Assembly: GCF_000314735.2 (NCBI RefSeq)
Contig: NZ_KB375270.1
Span: 186,001 to 250,000, forward strand
DNA from: Afipia felis ATCC 53690
GTDB lineage: Bacteria > Pseudomonadota > Alphaproteobacteria > Rhizobiales > Xanthobacteraceae
DNA length: 64,000 nt
Direction: 5' to 3'
Position numbers and translations under genes: made by a program. The notes beneath the pieces were generated by a model. The model saw nothing but the letters and a program-made list of their open reading frames with translations. It made no database searches and was not told the DNA's origin. The first letter of the stretch is position 1, and every line of letters starts with the position of its first letter. Positions 54,048 to 63,387 of the stretch are shown piece after piece.

Positions 54048-54983
54048 ATGGCAATCGACGGTACGACTGCATCGTCAGTCATCGATTCTGCGCGCGCTAA
54101 AATCGCGGGCGCCATCAAGCAGGCCGCGGATGCGACCGGCGCGAGCTTCGATTACCTGATTTCCACCGCCAAGATCGAATCGAACCTCGACCCGAACGCC
54201 AAGGCGTCGACCTCGTCGGCGCGGGGACTCTATCAATTCATCGAACAGACCTGGCTCGGCACCGTGAAGCAGGCGGGCGCGGCGTTCGGCTACGGCAATT
54301 ATGCGAATGCGATCTCGCAATCGCCGTCCGGCACGTATTCCGTCAGCGATCCCGCGACACGCGACCAGATCCTCAAACTGCGCGACGACCCGGCCGCCAA
54401 TGCGGCGATGGCGGGCGCGCTGACGCAGGCCAACAGTTTCAAGCTCAGCGGCGAACTTGGTCGGCGCCCGACCGATGGTGAGCTCTACATGGCGCACTTC
54501 ATGGGTGCGGGCGGCGCGGCGAGATTGATCTCCACTGCGCAGAGCAATCCGAGCGCGTCCGCGCCCGCAATGTTTCCGAATGCGGCCGCAGCCAACCGTT
54601 CGATCTTCTACAATCGCGACGGCGGTGCGCGCAGCGTCTCGGAAGTCTATTCGGATATCGATTCTCGTTTCGCCCGCGCGGCCAATTCTCCGATGGCGCG
54701 CTTCGCGGTCGCGTCCGCTGGAGGCTCGTCGCCCGCGATGGACAACATGGCGTATCTGTCGGGCTTTCCGCAGGGCAGCAGCGCATCCGCAGCAACACGG
54801 CAGATGGGGCCGACATTCCACTCGCTGTTTCAGGCAGGCGATCGCGCCGAACCGTTGTCATTGACGGTGCGTCAGTTATGGGGTGCGGGTTCGCAGGCTA
54901 ATGCGGAGGCGGCTGCGGCGGCCAATCCCGATCAGTCGCAATTCAATCTGTTCAGCGACCCGAAAGGCACATTCGCCGGGTGA
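54048..54983 (+). CDS. Lytic transglycosylase-like peptidoglycan hydrolase
   Basis: The 311-residue protein has a transglycosylase SLT domain: FDYLISTAKIESNLDPNAK (catalytic Glu in IES), SARGLYQFIEQTWL and, later, YMAHFMGAGGAARLI. The rest is low-complexity Ser/Ala-rich. No clear signal peptide is seen, so export may use another route. GGGAG lies before ATG 54048. A perfect CtrA-type site upstream fits a cell-wall enzyme timed by the cell cycle. Confidence 0.83.
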   Translation: MAIDGTTASSVIDSARAKIAGAIKQAADATGASFDYLISTAKIESNLDPNAKASTSSARGLYQFIEQTWLGTVKQAGAAFGYGNYANAISQSPSGTYSVSDPATRDQILKLRDDPAANAAMAGALTQANSFKLSGELGRRPTDGELYMAHFMGAGGAARLISTAQSNPSASAPAMFPNAAAANRSIFYNRDGGARSVSEVYSDIDSRFARAANSPMARFAVASAGGSSPAMDNMAYLSGFPQGSSASAATRQMGPTFHSLFQAGDRAEPLSLTVRQLWGAGSQANAEAAAAANPDQSQFNLFSDPKGTFAG

Positions 54984-55119
54984 GCGTTGGGAGTTAACAA
55001 AAGCTCAACGACCGCAGCCGTTTATGGTGAACTGTTTCTTAAGTGTCATGGTTTACGCTTTCTGACAGTCGCGTCGTATTCCCGATGCAGTCAGCAAAGT
55101 TGCGTAAGCCGGAACACCC

Positions 55120-56544
55120 ATGATCGTTCGGCAGTTTATTAGTTGGGTTCGTACCGCTCCCGCCGGGGAGCGCGCCGGGGCGACACGGGCATTGGCCCGC
55201 GCCTGGCTCATTTCAGATTTATCGCAGGACGATCGCATCACCGCCGAAGGCGCGCTGCTGATGCTGCTCGACGATCCCTCGCCGCTGGTGCGGCAGGCGA
55301 TGTCGGACGTGTTCGCGGCAAGCGCCGACGCACCGCCTGCCATCGTCGCTGCGCTCGCTGCCGACCAGCCGGACATCGCACTGCCCGTTCTCGAATTCTC
55401 GCCGCTGCTGCTCGACGCCGATCTGGTCGATCTCGTCGCCACAGGCTGTCCCCAGGTGCAATGCGCCGTGGCGCGTCGGGTGAGGCTGCCGGTCTCGGTG
55501 GCGGCCGCGCTCGCGGAGGTCGGTGATGCGACGGCAGTGCTCGAGCTGATCGAGAATCCGGACGTGACGCTGGCGCCGTTCTCGCTGGAGCGGATCGTCG
55601 AGCGCCACGGCGATCTCGCCGTGATCCGGGAAGCGCTGCTGCAGCGGGAGAGCCTGCCGGCCTCCGTGCGGCTCGCGCTCGCAACAAAAGTTTCGGCGAC
55701 GCTCGCCGGCTTTGCCGCAGCCCGCGACTGGATCACGCCCGACCGCGCAAACCGCCTCGCGGCGGAGGCGACAGAGCGCTCGCTGCTCGACATTGCAAAC
55801 CTGTCGGAAGGCGAGGAGCTTTCCGCTCTGATCCATCACCTGCGCGAAAGCGGCCAGCTCAATGCGAGCCTTGTGCTGCGTGCTTTGTTGTCGGGCAACG
55901 CCAGTCTGTTTGAGGCGGCGCTGGTTGAACTGACCGGCGTGCCGCAACGCCGTGTCACCGCGCTGGCTTACGGCCGCGGGGCAGGGCTCGATGCGCTGCT
56001 CACCAAGGCTGGCTTCCCGCGGTCAACCGTCCCGGCGTTCCGCGCGGCGGTTGCCGCGATCCTGGAAACCGGATTTGTCGAGACGCAGAATGGCGTGACG
56101 CGGCTGCAGCGCCGCATGGTCGAGCGCGTGCTGATGCAATGCGAGAACGAAGTGGTGTCGACCCACGATCCGCTGCTGGTGCTGCTGCGGCGCTTCTCTG
56201 TCGAGGCGGCGCGCGAGGATGCGCGGCTGTTCTGCGACGAAACCGCGACGCAGGTCGACGCGCAGCGCTTCGTCCAGATCATCGAGGATGCTTCGCCGGT
56301 CGCGAGCGAAGATATCTATGGTGCCGGGATTGTGGACGAGGAGAGCGACGACGACATCGTCTTCGTGGAGTCTCCGCCGCTCGCGCCGAGCTTCACTGGT
56401 GAGAGCGAATTCGGCTACGAAAGCGAGTTCGATGACTATGCGCCGCTGGATGAAAACTACATCGCTGTGAACGACGAATATCCCGGCAACGACAACCTCG
56501 ACGCCGAGATCGCCCTTATCGTCCGCGAGCGCATCGCGGCCTGA
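55120..56544 (+). CDS. DUF2336 domain protein
   Basis: The 474-residue protein begins MIVRQFISWVRTAPAGER. The N-terminal two-thirds is helical and matches DUF2336: LSQDDRITAEGALLMLLDDPSPLVRQAM, then FSPLLLDADLVDLVATG. The final 100 residues are very acidic (DEESDDDIVF, EFDDYAPLDE). Function unknown. It is followed by a terminator and a convergent receiver/Hpt pair. Confidence 0.85.
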   Translation: MIVRQFISWVRTAPAGERAGATRALARAWLISDLSQDDRITAEGALLMLLDDPSPLVRQAMSDVFAASADAPPAIVAALAADQPDIALPVLEFSPLLLDADLVDLVATGCPQVQCAVARRVRLPVSVAAALAEVGDATAVLELIENPDVTLAPFSLERIVERHGDLAVIREALLQRESLPASVRLALATKVSATLAGFAAARDWITPDRANRLAAEATERSLLDIANLSEGEELSALIHHLRESGQLNASLVLRALLSGNASLFEAALVELTGVPQRRVTALAYGRGAGLDALLTKAGFPRSTVPAFRAAVAAILETGFVETQNGVTRLQRRMVERVLMQCENEVVSTHDPLLVLLRRFSVEAAREDARLFCDETATQVDAQRFVQIIEDASPVASEDIYGAGIVDEESDDDIVFVESPPLAPSFTGESEFGYESEFDDYAPLDENYIAVNDEYPGNDNLDAEIALIVRERIAA

Positions 56545-56564
56545 CGACATCTTTCATACTTGAA

Positions 56565-56595
56565 AAGGCGCTGCCATCGAGCGGCGCCTTTTTTG
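56565..56595 (+). terminator. Rho-independent terminator of the DUF2336 gene
   Basis: Ten-bp stem AAGGCGCTGC / GCGGCGCCTT with one G-T pair (56565-56574 with 56581-56590), six-base loop, then TTTTG. Confidence 0.85.
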
Positions 56596-56627
56596 TTTCG
56601 TAAGAAAAGAAGGTAAGGCGGGGGCGT

Positions 56628-57206
56628 TCAATCCGCCGGGACGATGCTCGGGGCCAGCACGGCTTCGAGATGCTCGGGACGGTTCTGATTAGCCTCGATC
56701 AGGAATTCGTCCGCGAGCCGTCGCAGATGCGCGCTCAATTTGTCGGCTGTGTCCTTCGAGCGTCCCTTCGGCAGCTCGCGCACGATCGCCTGAATGGCGT
56801 GAACGTGGTGGGCGATCAGGTCGGACGGCACTGTCGTCAGCTCGGGCGCATGCTCGATGATGCGGCACAGGCTTTCGGCGGCGATCGCGGCCTTGGGATA
56901 GCCAAACGTCGTGGCGTCGCCCTTGATGTCGTGTGCCGCGCGGAACAGCTCTTCCCGGTTCGGGCCGGTGAAGCCGTCTTTCTCGATCACTTCGAAGGCG
57001 CGGGCAAGGCGAGCACATTCCTCGTCCATCCAGCCTTTGAATTCACCGGAAAGCCCGGCGAGCGCTTCCTCGGCGCGTGCGACCGGATCGTCGACATTAC
57101 GCTCATCCACCCGGCGGATGATCTTCCGGAACGGGTTCGGCTGGGTGATGACCTGATGGGCTTCGAAAGTTTCGACCTTGAGGCCTTCGCTTTTTTCTTT
57201 CGCCAT
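56628..57206 (-). CDS. Hpt domain phosphotransfer protein
   Basis: The 192-residue protein has an Hpt domain with the phospho-accepting histidine in AAHDIKGDATTFGYP (about residue 91). A long N-terminal extension (1-45) and a C-terminal helical part follow. It starts five bases after the receiver gene stops, so the two form an operon and likely exchange phosphate. No histidine kinase is adjacent. Confidence 0.86.
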   Translation of the reverse strand: MAKEKSEGLKVETFEAHQVITQPNPFRKIIRRVDERNVDDPVARAEEALAGLSGEFKGWMDEECARLARAFEVIEKDGFTGPNREELFRAAHDIKGDATTFGYPKAAIAAESLCRIIEHAPELTTVPSDLIAHHVHAIQAIVRELPKGRSKDTADKLSAHLRRLADEFLIEANQNRPEHLEAVLAPSIVPAD

Positions 57207-57211
57207 GGCCG

Positions 57212-57757
57212 TTATCCGGGACTGCGGGCTTTATCGAGCAGCGAGGGTTGCTGCAGGATTTCCGCCTTGCCGCCGTTGCGGCGATCGAGGCCGATATAGG
57301 TGTTGGTGGTGTTGCGGCGCCGGTCCGGGCCGAAATAGCTCTTGGTGCGGATGAAGGGCCGGGGCGACACCACGACATTGAGGATGCGCTGGTAAAGGCC
57401 TTTGGCCGAGATCGGCTTGGCGAGGAATTCGGTGACGCCCGCATCGCGCGCGGTCATGACGCGGCGCTTCTCGGAATGGCCGGTCAGCATGATGATCGGC
57501 GCATACGGATTGCCGACGCCGTCCGGCTGGCGGATCATCTGTGCAAGTTCGAGCCCGTCGAAGATCGGCATCGACCAGTCGGTGATGACGATGTCGGGGA
57601 CGTAATGGCTGTACATTTCCAGCGCGGTCGCGCCGTCCTCGGCTTCATAGACTTCACGCGCGCCGAACGAGTGCAACAGCGTGCGCAAAATGCGCCGCAT
57701 ATGCGCGTTGTCGTCGCAGACGAGAAACCGCAGCTTGTTGAAGTCGATGTGAAACAT
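57212..57757 (-). CDS. Single-domain response regulator with a basic tail
   Basis: The 181-residue protein has a receiver domain: CDDNAHMRRIL (acidic pair), IVITDWSMPIFDG (phosphorylated Asp), MLTGHSE (Thr) and LAKPISA (Lys). The C-terminus adds a repeat of the type GPDRRRN...IGLDRRNG, not part of the receiver. It is upstream of the Hpt gene. A perfect CtrA-type site lies 53 bases before its start. Confidence 0.88.
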   Translation of the reverse strand: MFHIDFNKLRFLVCDDNAHMRRILRTLLHSFGAREVYEAEDGATALEMYSHYVPDIVITDWSMPIFDGLELAQMIRQPDGVGNPYAPIIMLTGHSEKRRVMTARDAGVTEFLAKPISAKGLYQRILNVVVSPRPFIRTKSYFGPDRRRNTTNTYIGLDRRNGGKAEILQQPSLLDKARSPG

Positions 57758-57809
57758 GCCCAGTCACGTGAAGGGACGCGGATACCGGAAAAGTCTAGGC
57801 TGGCGGCCG

Positions 57810-57824
57810 TTAACGACCGGTTAA
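57810..57824 (-). promoter_or_regulatory. CtrA-type site TTAA-N7-TTAA
   Basis: Perfect site TTAA-CGACCGG-TTAA, 53 bases upstream of the receiver/Hpt operon. Confidence 0.65.
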
Positions 57825-57858
57825 GCATAAACGTCCAGTCCGAAGCTTCTCGTGAGCG

Positions 57859-58638
57859 TTAGACGCCGAACTGCTCGCTGATGATGCGGTCTTCCAGGCT
57901 GTGGCCGGGGTCGAACAGCATGCGGATCGAGATGCTCTTGTCGGTCAGCACTTCGACGCGGGTGACGTAGCGTATTTCATTATGGTCGGCGACTGCCGCG
58001 ACCGGGCGCCGCTCGTCCTCCAGCACCTCGATGGTGATGTGGGCGGAGCTTGCGAGCAGGGCGCCGCGCCAGCGCCGCGGCCGGAAGGCGTTGATCGGCG
58101 TCAGCGCCAGGAGATTCGCCGTGATCGGGATGATCGGTCCCTGCGCCGAGTAGTTATAGGCGGTCGATCCGGCAGGGGTGGCGACCAGAATGCCGTCGGA
58201 AATCAGTTCGGGCATCCGCACCTGCTCGTCGATCAGGATGCGCAGCCGCGCCGCCTGATAGATCTGGCGGAACAGGGCGACCTCGTTGATGGCGTGGTGC
58301 AGATGCACCTCGCCGGCCGCGTCGGTCGCTCGCATCAACAGCGGATTGATGACGGTCATGCGCGCGGCATTGAGGCGCTCGATCAGGCCGTGGCGGCTGT
58401 ATTCGTTCATCAGGAAGCCGACGGTGCCGCGATGCATGCCGTAGATCGGCGTGCCGGAGCGCATCCGCTCGTGCAGCGTGCGCAGCATCAGCCCGTCGCC
58501 GCCGAGCGCGACCACGACGTCCGCATTCTCGACCTCGTGGTTGCCGTAATCCGACGAGAGTTGCGCCAGCGCGCGCTGGGCTTCCAGCACCGGGCTCGCG
58601 ACAAAGGCAATGCGTTGGTATTTGCTCTCGACGGTCAT
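57859..58638 (-). CDS. nadK: NAD kinase
   Basis: About 259 residues. The GGDG motif ([11 protein letters not shown], around residue 47), the NE motif AINEVALFR, and [15 protein letters not shown] identify ATP-NAD kinase, which makes NADP. ATG 58638 is the first ATG and gives MTVESKY; a TTG at 58653 is also in frame. Confidence 0.92.
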   Translation of the reverse strand: MTVESKYQRIAFVASPVLEAQRALAQLSSDYGNHEVENADVVVALGGDGLMLRTLHERMRSGTPIYGMHRGTVGFLMNEYSRHGLIERLNAARMTVINPLLMRATDAAGEVHLHHAINEVALFRQIYQAARLRILIDEQVRMPELISDGILVATPAGSTAYNYSAQGPIIPITANLLALTPINAFRPRRWRGALLASSAHITIEVLEDERRPVAAVADHNEIRYVTRVEVLTDKSISIRMLFDPGHSLEDRIISEQFGV

Positions 58639-58935
58639 GGAAAGGCTGGTCAACCCCTGCGGGCAGTCTGGATCGGACGTGAATTTCTCAACTTTATCCG
58701 CTCTTTGCCCTCTGCGGTACTGGGGGACGTGCGCTCCGGGCGCGACCCTTTAACAGCGTTAACGCCGCCGGATGCACACCCGTAGACGCTCCACATTAAC
58801 AAGATGTCATGCAGATGAACAGAAACCGTTCAGCGGATTCAGTTTGAGTTCAGTGCGCGCAGATCATCCTCAGTGCACGATCACCGCTCCCGCCATTCGG
58901 CAAAGCGCGATGTGATCCCGAAACAGGAGTTTGCC

Positions 58936-59157
58936 ATGTTGAAGATTATTTCAGCCGCCGTTGTCGCCGCTTCGGTGATGGTTGCGCCGGCGATGGCCGC
59001 GACCGTCATCAAGACGCAAAAGCCGATGACGCATTCGCACGTTCTGAAGCCGTCGGTGGCCAATGCCAACGCCCATATGGTGAAGAAGCATCATCGCCAC
59101 CATGTGCGTCCGCATCACCATGCCAAAAAGCATGTGATCGTGAAGCATCGTCATTAA
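58936..59157 (+). CDS. Small secreted histidine-rich protein
   Basis: The 73-residue protein has a signal peptide (MLKIISAAVVAASVMVAPAMAA) and a mature part full of His and Lys (KKHHRHH, RPHHHAKK). It may bind metals such as nickel, copper or zinc in the periplasm, or be a basic envelope protein. AGGAG precedes ATG 58936. A strong terminator follows. Confidence 0.72.
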   Translation: MLKIISAAVVAASVMVAPAMAATVIKTQKPMTHSHVLKPSVANANAHMVKKHHRHHVRPHHHAKKHVIVKHRH

Positions 59158-59205
59158 CGATGCATGACAGCGGCGCAGTTTCCCCCGGCTGCGTTCGCTG
59201 AGCAG

Positions 59206-59250
59206 AAAGCCGGTTCGTGGATTCCCCTTCCACGGACCGGCTTTGTTTTT
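59206..59250 (+). terminator. Rho-independent terminator of the His-rich protein gene
   Basis: A 16-base arm at 59206-59221 pairs, with one mismatch, with 59229-59244, followed by GTTTTT. Confidence 0.85.
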
Positions 59251-59251
59251 G

Positions 59252-61333
59252 TCAATTCGTCACAAAACGCAGGCCGCCATATACGCCGATGCCTGTCTTT
59301 TGGTAGCCCAGCGGGTTTTGGTAATGGCGGTCGAACAGGTTGTCGACGCGTCCAAACACTGACCAGTTTTGATCGACCTTGTAGTTCGCAGCGAGGTTGA
59401 CGAGTTGATATCCGGGCGCGCGTATGGACCCGCCAGATAACGGATCGGTATCGAGCCAGGAACTGATCCATAGCGCGGTCGCCGTCAGCGTCAGACTGTC
59501 GGTCGCAGCCCATTGGGCTTGGGCGCTCCATTTATGTTCGGGTCTGCGCTTCAGCTCCGTGTGAAGTGTGTCGTCTGTCGCTATCGTATGAGTATAGTCG
59601 CCCCGAAGGGTCAGGCGCTCAGTTAGCGTAACCGATGCAAACGCCTCCAAACCATGAGTCGTTGCGAATGCGACATTCTCGTACATGTAGACGAAGGGGT
59701 TTGCGGTCGGAACGCTCTCAATCAGATTGTTGAAGTTGTTATGATACCAGGTCGCGCCGAATTTGACCCGTTTATTGAAAAGGGCTTGCTCGAACCCGTA
59801 ATCGTATCCCTTGCTTTCTTCCGGCTTCAAATTGAGGTTGGCGCTGAAGGGACCATAAAGCTGGTCGATTGAAGGTGCATGAAAGCCCGTGCCGTAACTG
59901 GCCTTAAGTTTGGTGTCGGTTTCAGGAAACAGAATCGCCGGTGCGATACGGAATGTGTCGTGGCCTCCAAAGTGATCGTTCTGATCGTGGCGCACATTGG
60001 ACACGATGAAAAACCGATCGAAAAAATTGGATTGTAGTTCGGCATAGCTGCCGAGATTTTGAATTGTGCCAGAAGCTGGTGCAACGCCATACAGGGCATA
60101 GTCGACGCTGCCCTTTTCGGTTTCGTGTTCCACGCCCGTGACAAGTGTTTGTCCCTGCAGGAGAGTGAGATCGGATCTCCAGTAGACCTTTGTGCGGTCT
60201 CCATGGAAGAAGCTGTTCGGAGTCGACCCGTACCCAAGGGTGACGTAATAAGGATCGGACGTCTTGCGGTCGGTATCGGTGTAGGTCACGCCGAAATGGT
60301 TGTTGAAACGACCGTCGAGTAGTTTGAATACACCGTCGAGCAAACCGCTGAACTGGCGGTTGCCGGACCGGGACTGGACCGGGTTGGCGTATGGATAGTT
60401 ATCATTATCGGTGTAACGCAGATGCGCGTCCGTATAGCGCGCAACGGCATTGAGCGAAAACATCTCGGAAAAGTCGTGGCTGACTTTGCCGTGGAATGTC
60501 AGGTTGTCATAGAAATCGTTATTGCGTTTCTGGCCCGGCGGCAGAAGTTCAGCCGGTGTGACTGGCGTGGATTCGACGCGCATATGCGATCCGCTGAACG
60601 CGTAACTGGTGTCGCTCGTGCTTCCGCTCACCGACGTCGCCTGATTGAACGTCCCGAAAGATCCACCTTCAACCAGCGTGGACCATTGCGGTGCGCCTTT
60701 TCCGGTTTTGGTCGTGATCGAGATCACGCCACCCAATGCATCTGATCCATACAATCCACCTTGAGGTCCGCGAAGAACTTCGAGTTGTTCGATCCCGAAA
60801 GTCGTCAACGGACCAAAATCGAATTGGCGGCTGGGATTCGACGGATCGCTCACGTCGATGCCGTCGATGAGTACTTTGGTGTGATTTGAATTTGCGCCGC
60901 GGATGAAAACGGATGTCAGTTCGCCTGGAGCGTTAGGGGCAACGTTAAGGCCCGGAACGGTCAGCAGCAGGTCGGGGACAGTTCGTCTTTGTGTATTCTC
61001 GATCTCCTGCCCGGTGATCACGGTGATCGAACTTGCAATCTGGCTGACCGGAGTAGGGATCGTGGTCGGCGATGTCACCAGATGACCCGGCGGATTTGCG
61101 GGAGCGGTGGTCGGTGCTTCGGCGGTGCGCGGCTGCGGCTTCGCATCGACGCGCTTGTTGCGCTTCGGCAGATGGTGATTCGGCTTTTTGGCGGCAGGGC
61201 TCACCTGAATCGCGGGCAGCGGCGGCTCGGCCTGCTGTGCCTGCGCGGATGGAATGAAAGCTGCGCTTGCCAGCAGCGCCGCAAGCAGAGCAGGCGAGAT
61301 ACGCTTGCGGGAAGATAATTGATGCGATGTCAC
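59252..61333 (-). CDS. btuB: TonB-dependent vitamin B12 receptor (BtuB-like)
   Basis: About 693 residues with a signal peptide (ISPALLAALLASAAFIPSAQA). A plug domain has TVPDLLLTVPGLNV, GELTSVFIRGANSNHTKVLIDG and LEVLRGPQGGLYGSDALGGV. A 22-strand-type barrel ends in aromatic YGGLRFVTN. Start is GTG 61333, preceded by a G-rich site; an ATG at 61387 is possible. The cobalamin riboswitch upstream fixes the substrate as B12 or a precursor. Confidence 0.9.
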   Translation of the reverse strand: MTSHQLSSRKRISPALLAALLASAAFIPSAQAQQAEPPLPAIQVSPAAKKPNHHLPKRNKRVDAKPQPRTAEAPTTAPANPPGHLVTSPTTIPTPVSQIASSITVITGQEIENTQRRTVPDLLLTVPGLNVAPNAPGELTSVFIRGANSNHTKVLIDGIDVSDPSNPSRQFDFGPLTTFGIEQLEVLRGPQGGLYGSDALGGVISITTKTGKGAPQWSTLVEGGSFGTFNQATSVSGSTSDTSYAFSGSHMRVESTPVTPAELLPPGQKRNNDFYDNLTFHGKVSHDFSEMFSLNAVARYTDAHLRYTDNDNYPYANPVQSRSGNRQFSGLLDGVFKLLDGRFNNHFGVTYTDTDRKTSDPYYVTLGYGSTPNSFFHGDRTKVYWRSDLTLLQGQTLVTGVEHETEKGSVDYALYGVAPASGTIQNLGSYAELQSNFFDRFFIVSNVRHDQNDHFGGHDTFRIAPAILFPETDTKLKASYGTGFHAPSIDQLYGPFSANLNLKPEESKGYDYGFEQALFNKRVKFGATWYHNNFNNLIESVPTANPFVYMYENVAFATTHGLEAFASVTLTERLTLRGDYTHTIATDDTLHTELKRRPEHKWSAQAQWAATDSLTLTATALWISSWLDTDPLSGGSIRAPGYQLVNLAANYKVDQNWSVFGRVDNLFDRHYQNPLGYQKTGIGVYGGLRFVTN

Positions 61334-61509
61334 GTTCGGCCCCCACCGAAATATTTCAGGCGGAGAACGATCGGCTTCCAGACACATGATGCGAAAGTGG
61401 TTTTTCACATCGGGACTGGAGAAGGCCGCAGCATTTCTCCGCAACGGTTGTTGTCGTGTCACCGCTGCGGAAGCCGCTCCTTCGCACGCCCCGCGCGACG
61501 GATGGATGA

Positions 61510-61695
61510 CCGGGACAGGCAGGTCTCCTGGCTCGCGGATCGTCGCTGCTGTCCGCCTTCCCAAGCCGGCATTGCGCCGAACGCTCAGTGGCATGATGGA
61601 CAGCGGCTCACCGCTGACAGTTGCGGGGGCAGCTTCGGAATTGCCGCGCCGGACGAGGTGTGCGAAACATCTCCTCAGCGCGACGGCACCGAATT
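61510..61695 (-). promoter_or_regulatory. Cobalamin (B12) riboswitch
   Basis: Read on the minus strand, the conserved boxes occur in order: GGTGCCG, GCCCCCGCAACTGTCAGCGG-like core, GCCACTG, GGGAAGGCGG, and finally AGCCAGGAGACCTGCC. The last is the B12-box (plus strand 61521-61535). It lies just upstream of btuB. Cobalamin binding would shut expression. Confidence 0.93.
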
Positions 61696-61794
61696 CCCTA
61701 TTATGCCAGCTTGCGCCGGCACCTGTACCGTGCCCGCAATCAAGCGGTGTGGTGGTGTCATGTCAACGCCACAGTGTCCGAGAATCCCCGCGCG

Positions 61795-62262
61795 ATGGAC
61801 TTCCCCGATATGCGTTGCAAATGGGAGACAGCGGTTCGCCGCGCGTCTCGTCTTGCCGTGCCGCTCGTGACCGCGGCCGTGATACTGGGCGGCTGCGCGT
61901 TCGGCAGCGCCGAGTATGATGGCGTCGCCTATACCGCCGACCGTGGCGTCAGCGACCAGCCGTTTCCGAAGAATTATCGTGCCGAGCTGCTCGCGTTTCT
62001 GCACACTTATCTCAACGATCCGACCGGCGTGCGAAGCGCGGGGATTGCCGAGCCCTTCCAGCGCGAGGTCGGCGGGCGGCAGCGCTACGTCACCTGCGTG
62101 CGCTACAGCGCCAAGGAGATCGACGGCACTTACACCCCGATGAAGGATCGCGCGGTGGTCTATATCGATGGCCGCCTCGACCGGCTGATCGAGAAACCGG
62201 ATGAGATCTGCGCGGGCGCGAACTATGCGCCGTTTCCCGAGTTGGAGAAGCTCACGCGGTGA
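61795..62262 (+). CDS. Lipoprotein of unknown function
   Basis: The protein is about 155 residues from ATG 61795; ATG 61810 is also possible. A lipobox VILGGCAFG (cysteine near residue 37) ends a short hydrophobic signal. The outer domain has FPKNYRAELLAFLHTYLNDPTGVRSA and YVTCVRYSAKEIDG. It overlaps the TspO gene region if that begins at GTG 62259. Function unknown. Confidence 0.75.
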   Translation: MDFPDMRCKWETAVRRASRLAVPLVTAAVILGGCAFGSAEYDGVAYTADRGVSDQPFPKNYRAELLAFLHTYLNDPTGVRSAGIAEPFQREVGGRQRYVTCVRYSAKEIDGTYTPMKDRAVVYIDGRLDRLIEKPDEICAGANYAPFPELEKLTR

Positions 62263-62270
62263 GGCCTTCG

Positions 62271-62747
62271 ATGCAATTCCGGACGACGATACGGCTTGCG
62301 GCTTGTCTGGTGCTGTGTCTCGGCATCGCTGCCGTGCAGGGCATCGTCACGCGTCCGGAAATCGCCGGCTGGTATAGCGGCCTGGCGAAGCCGCCATGGA
62401 CGCCGCCGGCGTCTCTTTTTCCGATCGTCTGGACCGCGCTCTACATCATGATGGCGGTGGCGCTGTGGCGGCTGTGGGAACGGGCCGCGCCGTCGCCCGC
62501 GCGCAACTGGGCGATCGTGCTGTTTCTTGTTCAACTCGCGCTCAATGCAGCATGGTCGCCGCTGTTTTTCGGTGCGCATGCGACACGGTTGGCGCTGATC
62601 GACATCATGATTCTGCTTGTTGCGATCGCACTGACGATGGTGGCAAGTGCGCGTGCGGATCGCGTCGCGGCATGGCTGCTTGGGCCATATCTCGCATGGG
62701 TCGCCTATGCGGCGACGCTCAATGGCGGCATCGTCTGGATGAATTGA
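62271..62747 (+). CDS. TspO/MBR family membrane protein
   Basis: The 158-residue protein has five membrane helices and the family motifs WYSGLAKPPWTPP, FPIVWTALYIMM, LNAAWSPLFFG and AWVAYAATLNGGIVWMN. It binds tetrapyrroles and regulates stress or photosynthesis genes in relatives. Start ATG 62271; GTG 62259 overlaps the preceding stop. Confidence 0.92.
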   Translation: MQFRTTIRLAACLVLCLGIAAVQGIVTRPEIAGWYSGLAKPPWTPPASLFPIVWTALYIMMAVALWRLWERAAPSPARNWAIVLFLVQLALNAAWSPLFFGAHATRLALIDIMILLVAIALTMVASARADRVAAWLLGPYLAWVAYAATLNGGIVWMN

Positions 62748-62919
62748 GGGCGGAGGCCTTCAACGGGCGGCACGGAGAATCGGCAGACGGACTCTGAACC
62801 GGGTTTTTCGCAAGACATCCGCGAAAAAACAAAGCGCGGGACTCTTCTCCCGAATCTCCCTCAAATCCCGGCATCGATTGGGGCGATTCTCGTCCCTTCA
62901 GACTGCCGAGCGAACAGCC

Positions 62920-62997
62920 ATGACGGATCGTGTTCTCACTCTCGCTTTGACCTTTGCAGTGGTCACCAACACGCTGTGTCTGTGGTCATATATGTAA
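62920..62997 (+). CDS. Possible very small membrane peptide
   Basis: An ORF of 25 codons (MTDRVLTLALTFAVVTNTLCLWSYM) is almost entirely hydrophobic after a charged start. No good ribosome binding site is visible. It may be a small membrane protein or chance. Confidence 0.28.
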   Translation: MTDRVLTLALTFAVVTNTLCLWSYM

Positions 62998-63021
62998 CGG
63001 ATTGGCCAGCGGCGGGTTGCC

Positions 63022-63222
63022 TCAATTGAGGTAACCCTGATTCGCGGCTTCGATGCGGGTCGAGATATCGACGTAGTGCTTCAATTGGGAGTTTTCCGTC
63101 TCCAGGTGCTCGTTAGCGATCAGCAGGGCGCGCACCGCGCTGCGCAGATTGCCGTCACAGCTCGCGATCGTCTCGTCGATCAGCGCGTCGTAGTGATCTG
63201 CCGAAAATTTTGAGAACGCCAT
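63022..63222 (-). CDS. Small conserved-looking protein
   Basis: The 66-residue protein begins MAFSKFSADHYDALIDE and ends in a coiled-coil-like stretch (ANEHLETENSQLKHYVDI). GGAG lies upstream of ATG 63222. No domain recognised. Confidence 0.62.
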   Translation of the reverse strand: MAFSKFSADHYDALIDETIASCDGNLRSAVRALLIANEHLETENSQLKHYVDISTRIEAANQGYLN

Positions 63223-63387
63223 CCGGTTACTCCATGTCTACTCGATGAGCTGTCGATAACCCCCAAGTCGGACGCCTATGAGGCGGTTCGGCACATCCTT
63301 ACCTTTTGCCCGCAATTCACAGCATGCCTGTGGATGATCTGTTGATGTCTGCCGGTGAAGGCATGGGCCATTGCGCAGACATGCGAT

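Noticed and set aside
62803..62830. GTTTTTCGC / GCGAAAAAAC hairpin after tspO as a terminator
   Set aside because: The T-run is in the left arm and A-run in the right arm, so it is a palindrome without the usual GC stem plus trailing T-run.
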